NCBI GenBank assembly: GCA_016718205.1
Contig: JADKEB010000033.1
Coordinates: 248,001-312,000, forward strand
Direction of reading: 5' to 3'
DNA: 64,000 nt
From: Saprospiraceae bacterium
Lineage (GTDB): Bacteria; Bacteroidota; Bacteroidia; Chitinophagales; Saprospiraceae
The notes below the pieces were generated by a model that had not been told where the DNA came from, ran no database searches, and saw nothing but the letters and a program-made list of their open reading frames with translations. This document shows, one piece after another, positions 17,625-26,559 of this stretch (position 1 is the first letter of the stretch; each line of letters opens with the position of its first letter). A program made the translations under genes and the position numbers.

Positions 17625-17652
17625 GGGTATGTTTTAACTTTTATCATTTGGC
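17625..17652 (+). repeat. Degenerate single end of the 159-bp inverted-repeat element
   Basis: These bases (GGGTATGTTTTAACTTTTAT onward to TTTGGC) match the left end of the element at 38862 with two changes and, like it, are preceded by TTA. The rest of the element is not recognisable. It lies in the 399-bp gene-free stretch between rpsA and the lipoprotein gene at 17863, which otherwise holds only -7-like elements (TACTTTTG at 17795-17802). Confidence 0.5.
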
Positions 17653-17862
17653 CCTAAGTGGGAAAATTTCGGATTTCTTTGATGATTGACCTTTAACAAA
17701 ATTAAGAATTACTAATAGACTAAATCGCTTTCTAAGCCAATTCAATTAAGTATGTTGAAAAGTTAAATTTGCTTTAAAGAACTTCAGAAAGTGTTACTTT
17801 TGTAAGTATATATTAGTTTTGGAAGTAAGAGTATATATTTCAAAACATCAAAAACCAGTATT

Positions 17863-19011
17863 ATGAAAACATTATTTTACACATTGGTATTAATTGCAGC
17901 ATTCTTTTCCTGCAGGTCTGTAGAAAAAATGGTCGAAAAAGGGGAATATGAAAGGGCTTTCAATTATTCCATCTCCAAGCTGCAAGGGGAAAAAAATAAA
18001 AAAACGGAGTATATAAAAGCACTAGAGAAGGCTTATTTTAAACTTAACAGTGCATCTGCGAGAGAAATCGAAAGGCTGAACGCTCCGGCAAAACCTGAAA
18101 ACTGGAGTAAAGTACTTCATCTGTATCATAGCATGGAAGACCGTCAGGAAAGACTAGAACCCCTCTTGCCTTTAGTGAGTGAAGACAGATACAAGGCTAC
18201 TTTTGATTTCAAAAATTATAAAAATGAAATAAGTAATGCTGAAGAAAATACCTGCCTGTATTATTATAACAACGCATCAGAACTCATGGAGCAAACCGAA
18301 AGAACAGGAGATAAGGTTTATGCCAGAGAAGCTTATGATGACCTTCGTAAGATAGATACTTATAACAGAAATTACAAAGATACAGACAAACTGAAAGAAA
18401 GAGCTCTGAAGCTTGGCCTGAACAGAATATATGTTGACATATTTAATGATTTGAGAGATTTTCAAAGTAACAATATTGAGCAGGAATTGCGCAACCTGCC
18501 TGTAGCAAGGCTGAATGATGTATGGAATGAATACAGCATCAATTTCGATAAAAACAACGCAGACTACGTACTCGTCATAGAACTGAACCAAACTTTTTTC
18601 AGTCCTGAAAGAGAGAGAGTCAATACATACTCTGAGTCTAAAGAGATCCTTGTAAGAAAAGACAAAATCAAAGAAAGAAGAGACTCAGTGGATGTATGGG
18701 TAGAAAAAGAAGTGTATGAGAGGGTAAGGGCTGATATCTCCGAATTATTCAGAGAAAAACAATCAGAATTGCGAGGAAGCATCAAAGTCTTGGACACAAG
18801 GACGAAAGAATTTATCAAAATTGTACCTGTCAATGCTTTTCATAACTTCAACGGATATGGTTGTAAGTATATAGGAGACGAAAGAGCTCTAACAGATGCC
18901 ACCAGAAAAAAGATAGACAATTTTTGTGAGATATTTCCTTCTGATTTCGACATGGCGTATGATTTGGCTGCAGTGTTTAAAAACGTGGTGATAGATGAGG
19001 CAGGAAGATAA
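17863..19011 (+). CDS. Predicted lipoprotein, function unknown
   Basis: 382 residues. The signal MKTLFYTLVLIAAFFSC carries a lipobox (AFFSC), so Cys17 is probably acylated. The mature part is strongly charged and helical. It begins with a short repeat-like helix pair (VEKMVEKGEYERAFNYSISK), suggestive of a TPR fold, and the C-terminal half has mixed strands. I do not recognise a named family. Conserved lipoproteins of this shape occur in Bacteroidota. The -7 element at 17795 leaves a leader of about 55 bases. Confidence 0.65.
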   Translation: MKTLFYTLVLIAAFFSCRSVEKMVEKGEYERAFNYSISKLQGEKNKKTEYIKALEKAYFKLNSASAREIERLNAPAKPENWSKVLHLYHSMEDRQERLEPLLPLVSEDRYKATFDFKNYKNEISNAEENTCLYYYNNASELMEQTERTGDKVYAREAYDDLRKIDTYNRNYKDTDKLKERALKLGLNRIYVDIFNDLRDFQSNNIEQELRNLPVARLNDVWNEYSINFDKNNADYVLVIELNQTFFSPERERVNTYSESKEILVRKDKIKERRDSVDVWVEKEVYERVRADISELFREKQSELRGSIKVLDTRTKEFIKIVPVNAFHNFNGYGCKYIGDERALTDATRKKIDNFCEIFPSDFDMAYDLAAVFKNVVIDEAGR

Positions 19012-19151
19012 AATTGAGGTAGTAATATGATTTTTTCTAAGACCTAACATTAAAATCTCATGAGAACAAAAAATATAAAAAAATGAGTTTTCTTTTACGG
19101 TATAAGCATGAAAATTTAAACATGCTCATAGATTTACGGAATAAAAAAAAT

Positions 19152-20513
19152 ATGCAAAGAAGAATCTTCATTAAGGACACCATAACCGGATTACCATTGC
19201 TGATGTTGATGCCACAGCTTCTGGCTTCTTCATGTAATAATAATGGAGGTAGCGAACCAAACGGAAAAACTGTTATTGTCATTGGAGCCGGGATTTCCGG
19301 ACTTTCAGCAGCCAAAAAACTCAAACAAAAAGGTTTTAATGTCATCGTTTTGGAATCTCAGGACAAAGTAGGTGGGCGATTAAGAACCAACAGAAGTTTA
19401 GGTGTTGCATTTGATGAAGGTGCAAGCTGGATACATGGAGTAAATGGCAATCCCATAACAAATCTGGCCCAACAAGCCGGTATGAACACTTTTGAAACCT
19501 TAGATGAAAGCCGGAAGTCTTTTGATGTGGGCGGCAAAATGAGAAGTAGTTCTGTTTATGACAATGCAGAAGATGAACTATATGCCATTTTAAATAAGAT
19601 GATGAAAAGCGGAAAATCAGATCAAAGTTTTCAAACTGTATTCAATAAATTATATCCGGAAAAGGTCAATGACAGACTATGGAAATTTTTACTTTCGACC
19701 TACGTAACTTTTGACTTGGGTGATTTGGACAAACTATCATCTTTATTGTACAACGAAGGAGAAGTATTCGGAGGGGCAGAAAAAATTGCAACCAATGGAT
19801 ATGATACGATCGCCAATTATCTGGCCAATGATCTGGACGTTCAACTCAATCAAAAAGTTTCAAAAGTAGACTATTCAGGCCCAAGAGTAAAAGTGACACA
19901 CAACGGAACCATAAGTGAAGCTGACTATGTCATTGTCACGGTACCATTAGGGGTGTTAAAAACCAATGTTATTCAGTTTTTACCGGTTTTGCCGGCTACC
20001 AAAACAACTGCTATTCAAAAAGTAGGAATGAATTGTGTAAATAAGTTTTTACTGACCTGGAATACTGCATTTTGGGACGATGTTCAATACATTTCATACA
20101 CACCTGAGATAAGGGATAAATTTAATTATTTTGTAAATGTGAAGAAGTTTCACCCTACGGTAAATGCACTGATGACATTTGCTTATGCTGACTATGGCAG
20201 ACAAACAGAAACGATGACAGATACTCAAATCGTGGACGAAATCATGTTGCACTTAAGAGACATTTATGGCAACAATATCCCGAATCCAAACAACATGCTG
20301 AGAACTAAATGGCAATCCAATGAAAATTCATATGGTGCATATTCATACACAGCCGTGGGTACAGAAATGCGACACTTTGATGACCTTGCAAAAGAAGTCA
20401 ATGACAAAGTATTTTTTGCAGGTGAACACACAGAAGCAGATTATTTTTCTACTGTCCATGGCGCACATCTGAGCGGCATCAGAGAAGCAGACAAGATAAT
20501 TGATTTGGGATGA
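19152..20513 (+). CDS. Flavin amine oxidase (monoamine/polyamine oxidase family)
   Basis: 453 residues from the ATG at 19152; an ATG at 19083 would add 23 residues. From 19152 the N-terminus reads MQRRIFIKDTITGLPLLMLM and ends in a lipobox-like LLASSC. An RR-x-F-x-K twin-arginine start suggests Tat export of a folded flavoprotein, possibly lipid-anchored. FAD binding: VIVIGAGISGLSAAKKL, followed by VGGRLRT and FDEGASWIHG. The C-terminal FAD motif is VFFAGEHTEADYFSTVHGA. It oxidises amines to imines with O2 or another acceptor; the substrate is unknown. Confidence 0.85.
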   Translation: MQRRIFIKDTITGLPLLMLMPQLLASSCNNNGGSEPNGKTVIVIGAGISGLSAAKKLKQKGFNVIVLESQDKVGGRLRTNRSLGVAFDEGASWIHGVNGNPITNLAQQAGMNTFETLDESRKSFDVGGKMRSSSVYDNAEDELYAILNKMMKSGKSDQSFQTVFNKLYPEKVNDRLWKFLLSTYVTFDLGDLDKLSSLLYNEGEVFGGAEKIATNGYDTIANYLANDLDVQLNQKVSKVDYSGPRVKVTHNGTISEADYVIVTVPLGVLKTNVIQFLPVLPATKTTAIQKVGMNCVNKFLLTWNTAFWDDVQYISYTPEIRDKFNYFVNVKKFHPTVNALMTFAYADYGRQTETMTDTQIVDEIMLHLRDIYGNNIPNPNNMLRTKWQSNENSYGAYSYTAVGTEMRHFDDLAKEVNDKVFFAGEHTEADYFSTVHGAHLSGIREADKIIDLG

Positions 20514-20697
20514 TATGATTAAAAACAAAATTCAGGTGTACCACAACAATTTGTCACAGCAACCGAATAATTCACAACTAAGAAATTTTTATACATACTT
20601 TAAGAAGGCAAATCTACAGAATTAGAGATACTGGATGTGTTTGAAAACATAGATCAATATATCATGTTTATTTTCAAATGCTAAGAAGATTATTTAT

Positions 20698-21189
20698 ATG
20701 AAAAAGAGAAAAGCTGATGATAATTTTATCAAACAACCCTATTATGAAGGTGGTGACAAAGCAATGAAAGAATTTATTGGAACCCATCTGAGATATCCTG
20801 ACCTATCGAGAAATGCCAATACTGAAGGCGAGGTGCATCTGAAATATGAAATTGACTACAAAGGCATTGTGACAGATGTAAAATTGATCGGTGGCCTCGA
20901 CCAATACTGCAATGATGAGGCTATCAGAGTGATCCGGATGCTCAGGTTTATTGTCCCAAAGATACCCAAACACCTGAAAGTGACATTTCATAAAAACATT
21001 ACGGTCCATTTCAGAATTCATGCCGGGACTCCCGATCTTTCCGTTGAAGAAGTTCATACAAAAAATGACAACAACTCCGCTGCTTTAAAAGTGTCCTACT
21101 CTATCATTCAGTCACCAGGTCCTGAAGTAAAAAATAAGGAAGTCACCTACTTTTATACCATAAATCAAGAGCAATGGAAGCAATCATAA
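20698..21189 (+). CDS. TonB C-terminal-domain protein without membrane anchor
   Basis: 163 residues. YYEGGDKAMKEFIGTHLRYP and EGEVHLKYEIDYKGIVTDVKLIGG follow the pattern of the TonB C-terminal domain (PF03544 type). Unlike TonB it has no N-terminal membrane helix or signal peptide and begins with a basic stretch (MKKRKADDN). Its end overlaps the start of cinA by 16 bp. It may be a truncated or adaptor form of energy-transducing proteins, which are abundant in this phylum. Whether it is exported cannot be told. Confidence 0.65.
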   Translation: MKKRKADDNFIKQPYYEGGDKAMKEFIGTHLRYPDLSRNANTEGEVHLKYEIDYKGIVTDVKLIGGLDQYCNDEAIRVIRMLRFIVPKIPKHLKVTFHKNITVHFRIHAGTPDLSVEEVHTKNDNNSAALKVSYSIIQSPGPEVKNKEVTYFYTINQEQWKQS

Positions 21190-22424
21190 TTACTATCGGC
21201 GACGAAATACTCATCGGTCAGGTGGTGGACACAAATTCTGCATGGTTAGGTCAGAAGTTATCTGAAGCAGGTATCCGGGTTAAAAAAATATTGTCCATCA
21301 GCGACGATCTTCAGGAAATAAACAGCTCACTTCAGCAATCAATTGGTGAGGCAGATCTGATTATTACTACCGGAGGTCTTGGACCTACAAAAGATGATAT
21401 CACCAAAAAGGCGATTGCAGCATTTGTTGGATCTGAATTATACTTTCACAAACCTACTTATGAAAGGATAAAAAGAATATTTGAAAAATTGGGAAGACCG
21501 ATGTCCCCTGCGCACAATGACCAGTGTCTGATGCCGGCAAATGCAGAAATCCTGCACAACTCTATGGGAACTGCACCAGGTATGTTATTCAATTTTCAAG
21601 GCACAAAAATCATATCATTACCCGGAGTACCTTATGAAATGAAAGCCATCATGGAGGAGGAAGTGCTTCCAAAAATAATTGAAACATCACCGATTACCAT
21701 AGTTCATAAAACAATACTGACCTGCGGCAAAGGTGAGACGGTGATAGAAAATCAAATATCTGAAATAATTGACGAATTTCCTGATAATATCAAAATAGCA
21801 TATCTGCCTGCACTAGCTCAGGTGAGACTCAGGATTACAGGTACGGGGTCTGATAAAACAGGAGTGGAACAATCAGTTGCATCTTATACCGATCGCATTG
21901 CAAAAAGATTGGGCGATATGGTCTATGGATATGATGACTCATCACTGCCACAAGAGCTGTTTACACTTTGTAGCAGTAAAAACATCAAGGTAGCCACTGC
22001 AGAAAGTTGCACCGGTGGGCTGATAGCATCAAAAATAGTAGCTGTACCTGGATCTTCCGTTTACTTTCAAGGAGGAATTGTAGCATATTCCAATGAAATT
22101 AAAACAATTATCCTGAATGTAAAGTCAGAAACATTGCAATCCTGTGGTGCAGTCAGTGAGACAACGGTGATAGAGATGGTAGATGGTGCAATTGGAGCTT
22201 TGGGAGTGGATGTAGCTGTAGCTGTTTCCGGTATTGCCGGACCGGACGGAGGGACTCCCGAAAAACCAGTAGGTACGATCTGGATATGTGCAGGAAATAA
22301 AGACAGCAAGTCCACATTTTTAGTACAGGCAGGCAAAGACAGAACAAAAAACATTGAAATTGCAACTATCTATGCGCTTGATTTGCTCAGAAAATTTGTT
22401 TTAAAACATTATTATCAAGCCTAA
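21174..22424 (+). CDS. cinA: CinA: NMN deamidase / competence-damage protein
   Basis: 416 residues with two domains. The N-terminal molybdopterin-binding-like domain (GDEILIGQVVDTNSAWLGQK, TTGGLGPTKDDITKKA) has ADP-ribose pyrophosphatase activity in studied homologues. The C-terminal PncC-type domain hydrolyses nicotinamide mononucleotide, recycling NAD (motifs AESCTGGLIASKI and VSGIAGPDGGTPEKPVGTIW). The length and both domains are complete. The start overlaps the TonB-C gene, so translation may be coupled. Confidence 0.95.
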   Translation: MEAIIITIGDEILIGQVVDTNSAWLGQKLSEAGIRVKKILSISDDLQEINSSLQQSIGEADLIITTGGLGPTKDDITKKAIAAFVGSELYFHKPTYERIKRIFEKLGRPMSPAHNDQCLMPANAEILHNSMGTAPGMLFNFQGTKIISLPGVPYEMKAIMEEEVLPKIIETSPITIVHKTILTCGKGETVIENQISEIIDEFPDNIKIAYLPALAQVRLRITGTGSDKTGVEQSVASYTDRIAKRLGDMVYGYDDSSLPQELFTLCSSKNIKVATAESCTGGLIASKIVAVPGSSVYFQGGIVAYSNEIKTIILNVKSETLQSCGAVSETTVIEMVDGAIGALGVDVAVAVSGIAGPDGGTPEKPVGTIWICAGNKDSKSTFLVQAGKDRTKNIEIATIYALDLLRKFVLKHYYQA

Positions 22425-22538
22425 GAGTAAAAGCGTATTTTTATAATTATCAACACATATTTGATCAAAAATCAGATAAACATATTTGCTTTATTAGTTA
22501 AAAAAGATGTGGGAAGGCAAAAAATTATGCCTATTGTT

Positions 22539-22567
22539 TTGAAAATCAAAGTTTTGTATTACCTTTG
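22539..22567 (+). promoter_or_regulatory. Promoter of rpsF-rpsR-rplI
   Basis: TACCTTTG at 22560-22567 followed by C, with TTG at 22539-22541 at an 18-base spacing. The leader before rpsF is about 130 bases, long for this genome. The 115 bases upstream, after cinA, contain nothing else recognisable. Confidence 0.65.
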
Positions 22568-22595
22568 CAGCCCGAAATTGTATAAGGGTATTTTT

Positions 22596-22637
22596 ACTGG
22601 TTTAGATATTAATTTAATCTATTAATTTTCAACCGGT
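22596..22637 (+). promoter_or_regulatory. Candidate S6:S18 autoregulatory leader of rpsF
   Basis: ACTGGTT (22596-22602) pairs with AACCGGT (22631-22637), and an inner stem TAGAT/ATCTA can form. The arrangement with ACCG on the 3' side, in a long rpsF leader, resembles the described S6:S18-binding mRNA motif. I cannot test it against the covariance model. Confidence 0.35.
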
Positions 22638-22707
22638 TAACATTAGTCTTGTATCCTTTCGTTTTTGAAAAATTTATTATTTAATCCAAATTACTTCAGT
22701 AAAAAAT

Positions 22708-23199
22708 ATGAATCATTATGAAGTTACTTTCATCATCGATCCCGTACTGTCAGGTGATGAAATAAAATCGACAGCAAGCACATATGAGTCACTGCTCAAA
22801 GATCAGGGTTGTACCATTGTGCATGTACATCAAATGGGGTTGAAGCAACTTGCTTATCCTATTAGCAAAAAATCTTCAGGCGTCTATTATTGTATTGAGT
22901 TTACATCACCTAATGGTGTTGTGATCACAAAGTTGGAATTGTCTTTGAGAAGGGATGAAAGAATCATGCGATTTCTTTCCATCAAATTGGACAAATACGG
23001 CATCAAATACAATGAAGACAGACGTTCAGGCAAAATCAGTCCTTACAAGAAAAAGGAAGCAAAGAAAAGAACTTTTGACACAGGGGCTCCTGTAACGCCT
23101 GCAGCTCCGATAGCTCCGGTAGCTCCAGTAGTTAAAGAGGAGGTAGCTATAGTGGAAGAAGAAATCATTGCACCGGTGATAGTTCAGGAAGAAGAATAA
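22708..23199 (+). CDS. rpsF: 30S ribosomal protein S6 with C-terminal extension
   Basis: 163 residues. The core (MNHYEVTFIIDPVLSGDEIK, GLKQLAYPISKKSSGVYY) is standard S6 of about 115 residues. The last 45 residues are a low-complexity run of A, P, V and E (for example PAAPIAPVAPVV), similar in style to the linker of rpsA in this window. First gene of the S6-S18-L9 operon; S6 and S18 bind 16S rRNA as a pair. Confidence 0.97.
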   Translation: MNHYEVTFIIDPVLSGDEIKSTASTYESLLKDQGCTIVHVHQMGLKQLAYPISKKSSGVYYCIEFTSPNGVVITKLELSLRRDERIMRFLSIKLDKYGIKYNEDRRSGKISPYKKKEAKKRTFDTGAPVTPAAPIAPVAPVVKEEVAIVEEEIIAPVIVQEEE

Positions 23200-23232
23200 A
23201 TCAAATTGTTAAACCCATAAAAAAGAAAAATA

Positions 23233-23499
23233 ATGGCATCAAGAGACGATATAAAATTTCTTAGCAATCCTTCTATCGGACAGCAAAGAAAAAAATATTG
23301 CCGATTCAAAAAATACGGCATAAAGTACATTGATTATAAAGATTCAGAGTTTTTACTCCAATTTATCAATGAGCAAGGTAAACTTCTACCAAGAAGGATA
23401 ACCGGTAACTCATTGAAATACCAAAAACTCGTGGCTGTAGCGGTTAAAAGATCCAGACACCTGGCTATCTTGCCGTATGTAGCAGATTTATTAAAATAA
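23233..23499 (+). CDS. rpsR: 30S ribosomal protein S18
   Basis: 88 residues. The family core is YIDYKDSEFLLQFINEQGKL, followed by PRRITGNSLKYQ and AVKRSRHLAILPYV. It lies between rpsF (33 bp) and rplI (19 bp), the conserved bacterial order, and forms a heterodimer with S6 on the platform of the small subunit. Confidence 0.97.
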   Translation: MASRDDIKFLSNPSIGQQRKKYCRFKKYGIKYIDYKDSEFLLQFINEQGKLLPRRITGNSLKYQKLVAVAVKRSRHLAILPYVADLLK

Positions 23500-23518
23500 T
23501 CTTTAAAATTTTTAAAAA

Positions 23519-23965
23519 ATGGAAATTATTCTTTTAAAAGATATAGATACACTGGGCGATAAACACGAAATCGTAAAAGTAAAGCCCGGATATGGTAGAA
23601 ATTACCTGATTCCACAGGGATTGGCAGTCAACGCCAATGCAGTAAACCGTAAGAAAAGAGACGCCATAATAGCAGAAGAAGATGCTAAAGAGGCTGCAAG
23701 ATTGGATGAATACAGAGAAATGGCGGCTAAACTAGAAGGTCAAACCCTAAGAATTGCTGTGAAAGCAGGGACTTCCGGTAAGATTTTCGGTAGTGTCACA
23801 AGTGTACAGATAGCACAGGCACTTAAAGATCAGTTGGACCTGGAAGTTGAACGTAAAAAGATCCATCTTCCTGAAGAGGTAAAAGAGATGGGTATTTATA
23901 CCGCAGATCTTCACCTTCACAAAGAATTGCACGCCAAAGTGCAGTTTGAGTTGGTTCAGGACTAA
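23519..23965 (+). CDS. rplI: 50S ribosomal protein L9
   Basis: 148 residues, normal length. The N-terminal domain MEIILLKDIDTLGDKHEIVK with the motif GYGRNYLIPQGLA, the long connecting helix and the C-terminal domain (GKIFGSVTSVQIAQAL) are all present. Last gene of its operon, followed by a terminator 30 bp on. Confidence 0.97.
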   Translation: MEIILLKDIDTLGDKHEIVKVKPGYGRNYLIPQGLAVNANAVNRKKRDAIIAEEDAKEAARLDEYREMAAKLEGQTLRIAVKAGTSGKIFGSVTSVQIAQALKDQLDLEVERKKIHLPEEVKEMGIYTADLHLHKELHAKVQFELVQD

Positions 23966-23994
23966 TTAGTTTTTTTAGTGGATAAATAGAAATT

Positions 23995-24026
23995 AGAGAA
24001 GCCTTGTCGGGAGATAAGGCTTCTCT
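23995..24026 (+). terminator. Terminator of the rpsF-rpsR-rplI operon
   Basis: AGAGAAGCCTT and AAGGCTTCTCT form an 11-bp perfect stem with a 10-base loop; a T-rich stretch follows. Confidence 0.85.
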
Positions 24027-24179
24027 TATTTTATAAATGAGGATTCGATAAAATTGGCAAATAAACCATAAATGCCATATAAACACACTACAGTTTTTAA
24101 AGAAGTACCATTAAAATGGGAGGAGAACTATAAAAATAATCAATCAAAATATCTTTAAAAAACTGTCAGCGGTTTTATT

Positions 24180-24770
24180 CTAACCAGCAATAGGTTGTTC
24201 ATCAGCATTGAAGCCAATTGGATTAAAGCCAATGGCGGCAGGTTTCTGCTCCTCATCATCAAAGTCTTCCCAGTCAGTGATGTCTTTCATAAATGTCTCC
24301 ATATGACGAATGATAAATGGTCCTTTGATCTCATCAGGTCTCAATATTTCAAGCGTCAAAGGAGGTTTGGGTTGTCCGTATCCTTCTATATGAGGACTCA
24401 GCAGCATAACCATGATTTTACCATTAAATAGTTGCTGATACATCAGTGAGCCATTTGATTTTATCATTGTTCTTTTTACTCCGGAGTCTTCCACATTTTC
24501 AGAAATTCCGCTACTTGACCTTCCTAAATCCAGGATGACAGCTTCTAAATTTTCTATATTATCCCTGACTATTACCTCAGCTTTGGGTAAGTCGGATTGT
24601 TTCAATATTTCATTTATTGTTTTGGTGAGCATTGGTTTTACTTCATCATGCCATGCCTTTCTGTATTTCTGGGTATTGTCCAGCACTTGTTTATACTTGT
24701 TGACTTTTGATATGAGCGTACCTGTATCCATATTGTTTTTGTTTGTGACACTTAAGTTGTTTTGAGACAA
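24180..24770 (-). CDS. Conserved hypothetical protein, Bacteroidota type
   Basis: 196 residues without signal peptide or membrane helix. A helical N-terminal half (KYKQVLDNTQKYRKAWHDEV) is followed by a beta-rich half with ILDLGRSSSG, GKIMVMLLSPHIEGYG and PPLTLEILRPDEI. The tail is acidic and then Gly/Pro-rich. I do not recognise a domain. It lies 3 bp after ald and is probably co-transcribed with tsaE and ald, so a housekeeping role is more likely than an accessory one. Confidence 0.6.
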   Translation of the reverse strand: MSQNNLSVTNKNNMDTGTLISKVNKYKQVLDNTQKYRKAWHDEVKPMLTKTINEILKQSDLPKAEVIVRDNIENLEAVILDLGRSSSGISENVEDSGVKRTMIKSNGSLMYQQLFNGKIMVMLLSPHIEGYGQPKPPLTLEILRPDEIKGPFIIRHMETFMKDITDWEDFDDEEQKPAAIGFNPIGFNADEQPIAG

Positions 24771-24772
24771 TA

Positions 24773-26005
24773 CTATGATTTGCTGGTCATGAGGAGATCA
24801 AGACTTGTGTATTTGAGTCCGAATCGTCGGCTCAGGTATTCGTTTGTGATACATCCTTTGTAGGTATAACATCCGCTTCTTATACCTTTATGCTCATAAA
24901 GCAGATTGTCAAAATGGAGGTTTGCACTCATCTTCAACAATAAAGGCGTTATGATATTGCTGACAGCAAGAGATGAGGTCCTGCTCACTTTTGATGCAAT
25001 ATTTGGAACACAGTAATGTATCACACCGTGCTTAATAAAACTGGGATCATCAAGAGTGGTCATGTGTGAAGTTTCGATACATCCGCCCTGATCAATGCTG
25101 ATATCTACTATAACTGCACCGTTTTTCATTTTTGAAACCATCTCTTCTGTCACGATAATAGGTGTCCTGCCGCTCTTGGAGTGTATAGCACCAATCACGA
25201 CATCAGCACTTGTAAGCTGATATGCCAGATAAACGGGATTGATAGATGAAGTATGCAAATGTCTGCCGACAGCATTCTGAAGACGCATCAGTTTAGTTAT
25301 GTTATTGTCAAATACCCGTATAGATGCACCCAGACTCAATGCTACTTTTATGGCTGATTCGGCTACAACTCCGGCTCCCAAAATAACTATCTTGGCTGGA
25401 GGAACACCCGATACTCCACCCAGAAGTAGTCCTCGACCACCTTCCCTGGTATTATTGAGATATTCAGCAGCTGTCAGAACGGCACTCATTCCGGCAATTT
25501 CACTCATGATCCGTACTATCGGGTAACTGCCATCCTCCGATTGAAGATATTCCATGGCCAGTGCGGTGATCCTTTTTTTCTTCAATTTTTCCAGATAGTC
25601 ATCTTTCAGGACCGGGAGCTGCAATGGTGAGATCAATATCTGTTCAGGCTGCATAAGATCAATCTCTTCTGAGGTAGGCGGCGCAATTTTTACAAGTACC
25701 TGAGATTTGAAAACCTCCTCTTTACTATACGAGATATGCGCTCCTGCTTCTGAAAAATGGTGATCACTGAAACTGGATTTTATGCCTGCACCTGACTCAA
25801 TGACAACTTTATGTCCGTAACCACAAAGTGTCCTGATAGATTGCGGAGCTAAAGATACTCTGTGCTCACTCAGGATGATTTCTTTGGGCACACCAATAGT
25901 GAGGCTTTTTTTACTCTCGCTGACTGCAAGTGTTTCTACTTCGGTTTGATATTGGCCTTCCGTAAAAAAATCTGAAAAAATAATAGGCTTGGCAGGATTA
26001 CTCAT
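24773..26005 (-). CDS. ald: Alanine dehydrogenase
   Basis: 410 residues. The N-terminal catalytic domain is recognisable from IGVPKEIILSEHRVSLAPQS. The Rossmann domain has the NAD loop PPAKIVILGAGVVAESAIK, and DISIDQGGCIETSH is the conserved active-site region. It interconverts alanine and pyruvate with ammonia. The first 30 residues extend beyond the classical enzyme, as in many Bacteroidota forms. Saccharopine dehydrogenase and transhydrogenase alpha share the fold, but DISIDQGG favours alanine dehydrogenase. Neighbour of tsaE, 95 bp apart. Confidence 0.88.
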   Translation of the reverse strand: MSNPAKPIIFSDFFTEGQYQTEVETLAVSESKKSLTIGVPKEIILSEHRVSLAPQSIRTLCGYGHKVVIESGAGIKSSFSDHHFSEAGAHISYSKEEVFKSQVLVKIAPPTSEEIDLMQPEQILISPLQLPVLKDDYLEKLKKKRITALAMEYLQSEDGSYPIVRIMSEIAGMSAVLTAAEYLNNTREGGRGLLLGGVSGVPPAKIVILGAGVVAESAIKVALSLGASIRVFDNNITKLMRLQNAVGRHLHTSSINPVYLAYQLTSADVVIGAIHSKSGRTPIIVTEEMVSKMKNGAVIVDISIDQGGCIETSHMTTLDDPSFIKHGVIHYCVPNIASKVSRTSSLAVSNIITPLLLKMSANLHFDNLLYEHKGIRSGCYTYKGCITNEYLSRRFGLKYTSLDLLMTSKS

Positions 26006-26100
26006 AAATTGGAGTTAATAGAATTTTTGAACTTGAGCAAAAGAATACAAAACTAAGAAATTTAATTAGATATTTTGTTGTAACCATTAATATTTTGAAT

Positions 26101-26547
26101 TTAGCTATTTTGCTCCAACTCAGGTATTAGAGATATTTCTATTTTTCTGCTTCCTGATGGATCTACATGTAAAATGACGGAGTAGTAACTGATATCAAGC
26201 AATGGTAAGGCAATCTCGGGCCACTCTATAAAACAGAAATTTCCACTGAACAAATACTCTTCGATTCCAAAATCAAGCGCTTCTTCAATACTATTGATCC
26301 TGTACAGATCCATGTGGTAGACCGGACCCTGAGCCGATAGATACTCGTTTACGATCGAAAAAGTCGGACTGTTGATATCATCCGGATTACAGCCTAAAGA
26401 TTTACACAGAAATTTTACAAAAGTCGTTTTCCCGGCTCCCAGATGACCGGTGAATGTAAATATTCTGCTCTGTGTATATTCTGCCAAGACTCTTTTTGTC
26501 AGGTCCTGGAGTTCTGTCAGGGTATTTATTTCATAAATCACTATCAA
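26101..26547 (-). CDS. tsaE: tRNA t6A37 biosynthesis ATPase TsaE
   Basis: 148 residues, P-loop protein. Walker A GHLGAGKT is at 34-41, then SPTFSIVNEY, MDLYRI and a C-terminal FIEWPEIA. It works with TsaB, TsaC and TsaD to put threonylcarbamoyl on A37 of ANN-decoding tRNAs. It lies 12 bp after the dehydrogenase small-subunit gene and before ald. Confidence 0.95.
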   Translation of the reverse strand: MIVIYEINTLTELQDLTKRVLAEYTQSRIFTFTGHLGAGKTTFVKFLCKSLGCNPDDINSPTFSIVNEYLSAQGPVYHMDLYRINSIEEALDFGIEEYLFSGNFCFIEWPEIALPLLDISYYSVILHVDPSGSRKIEISLIPELEQNS

Positions 26548-26559
26548 GGAATTTTACAC

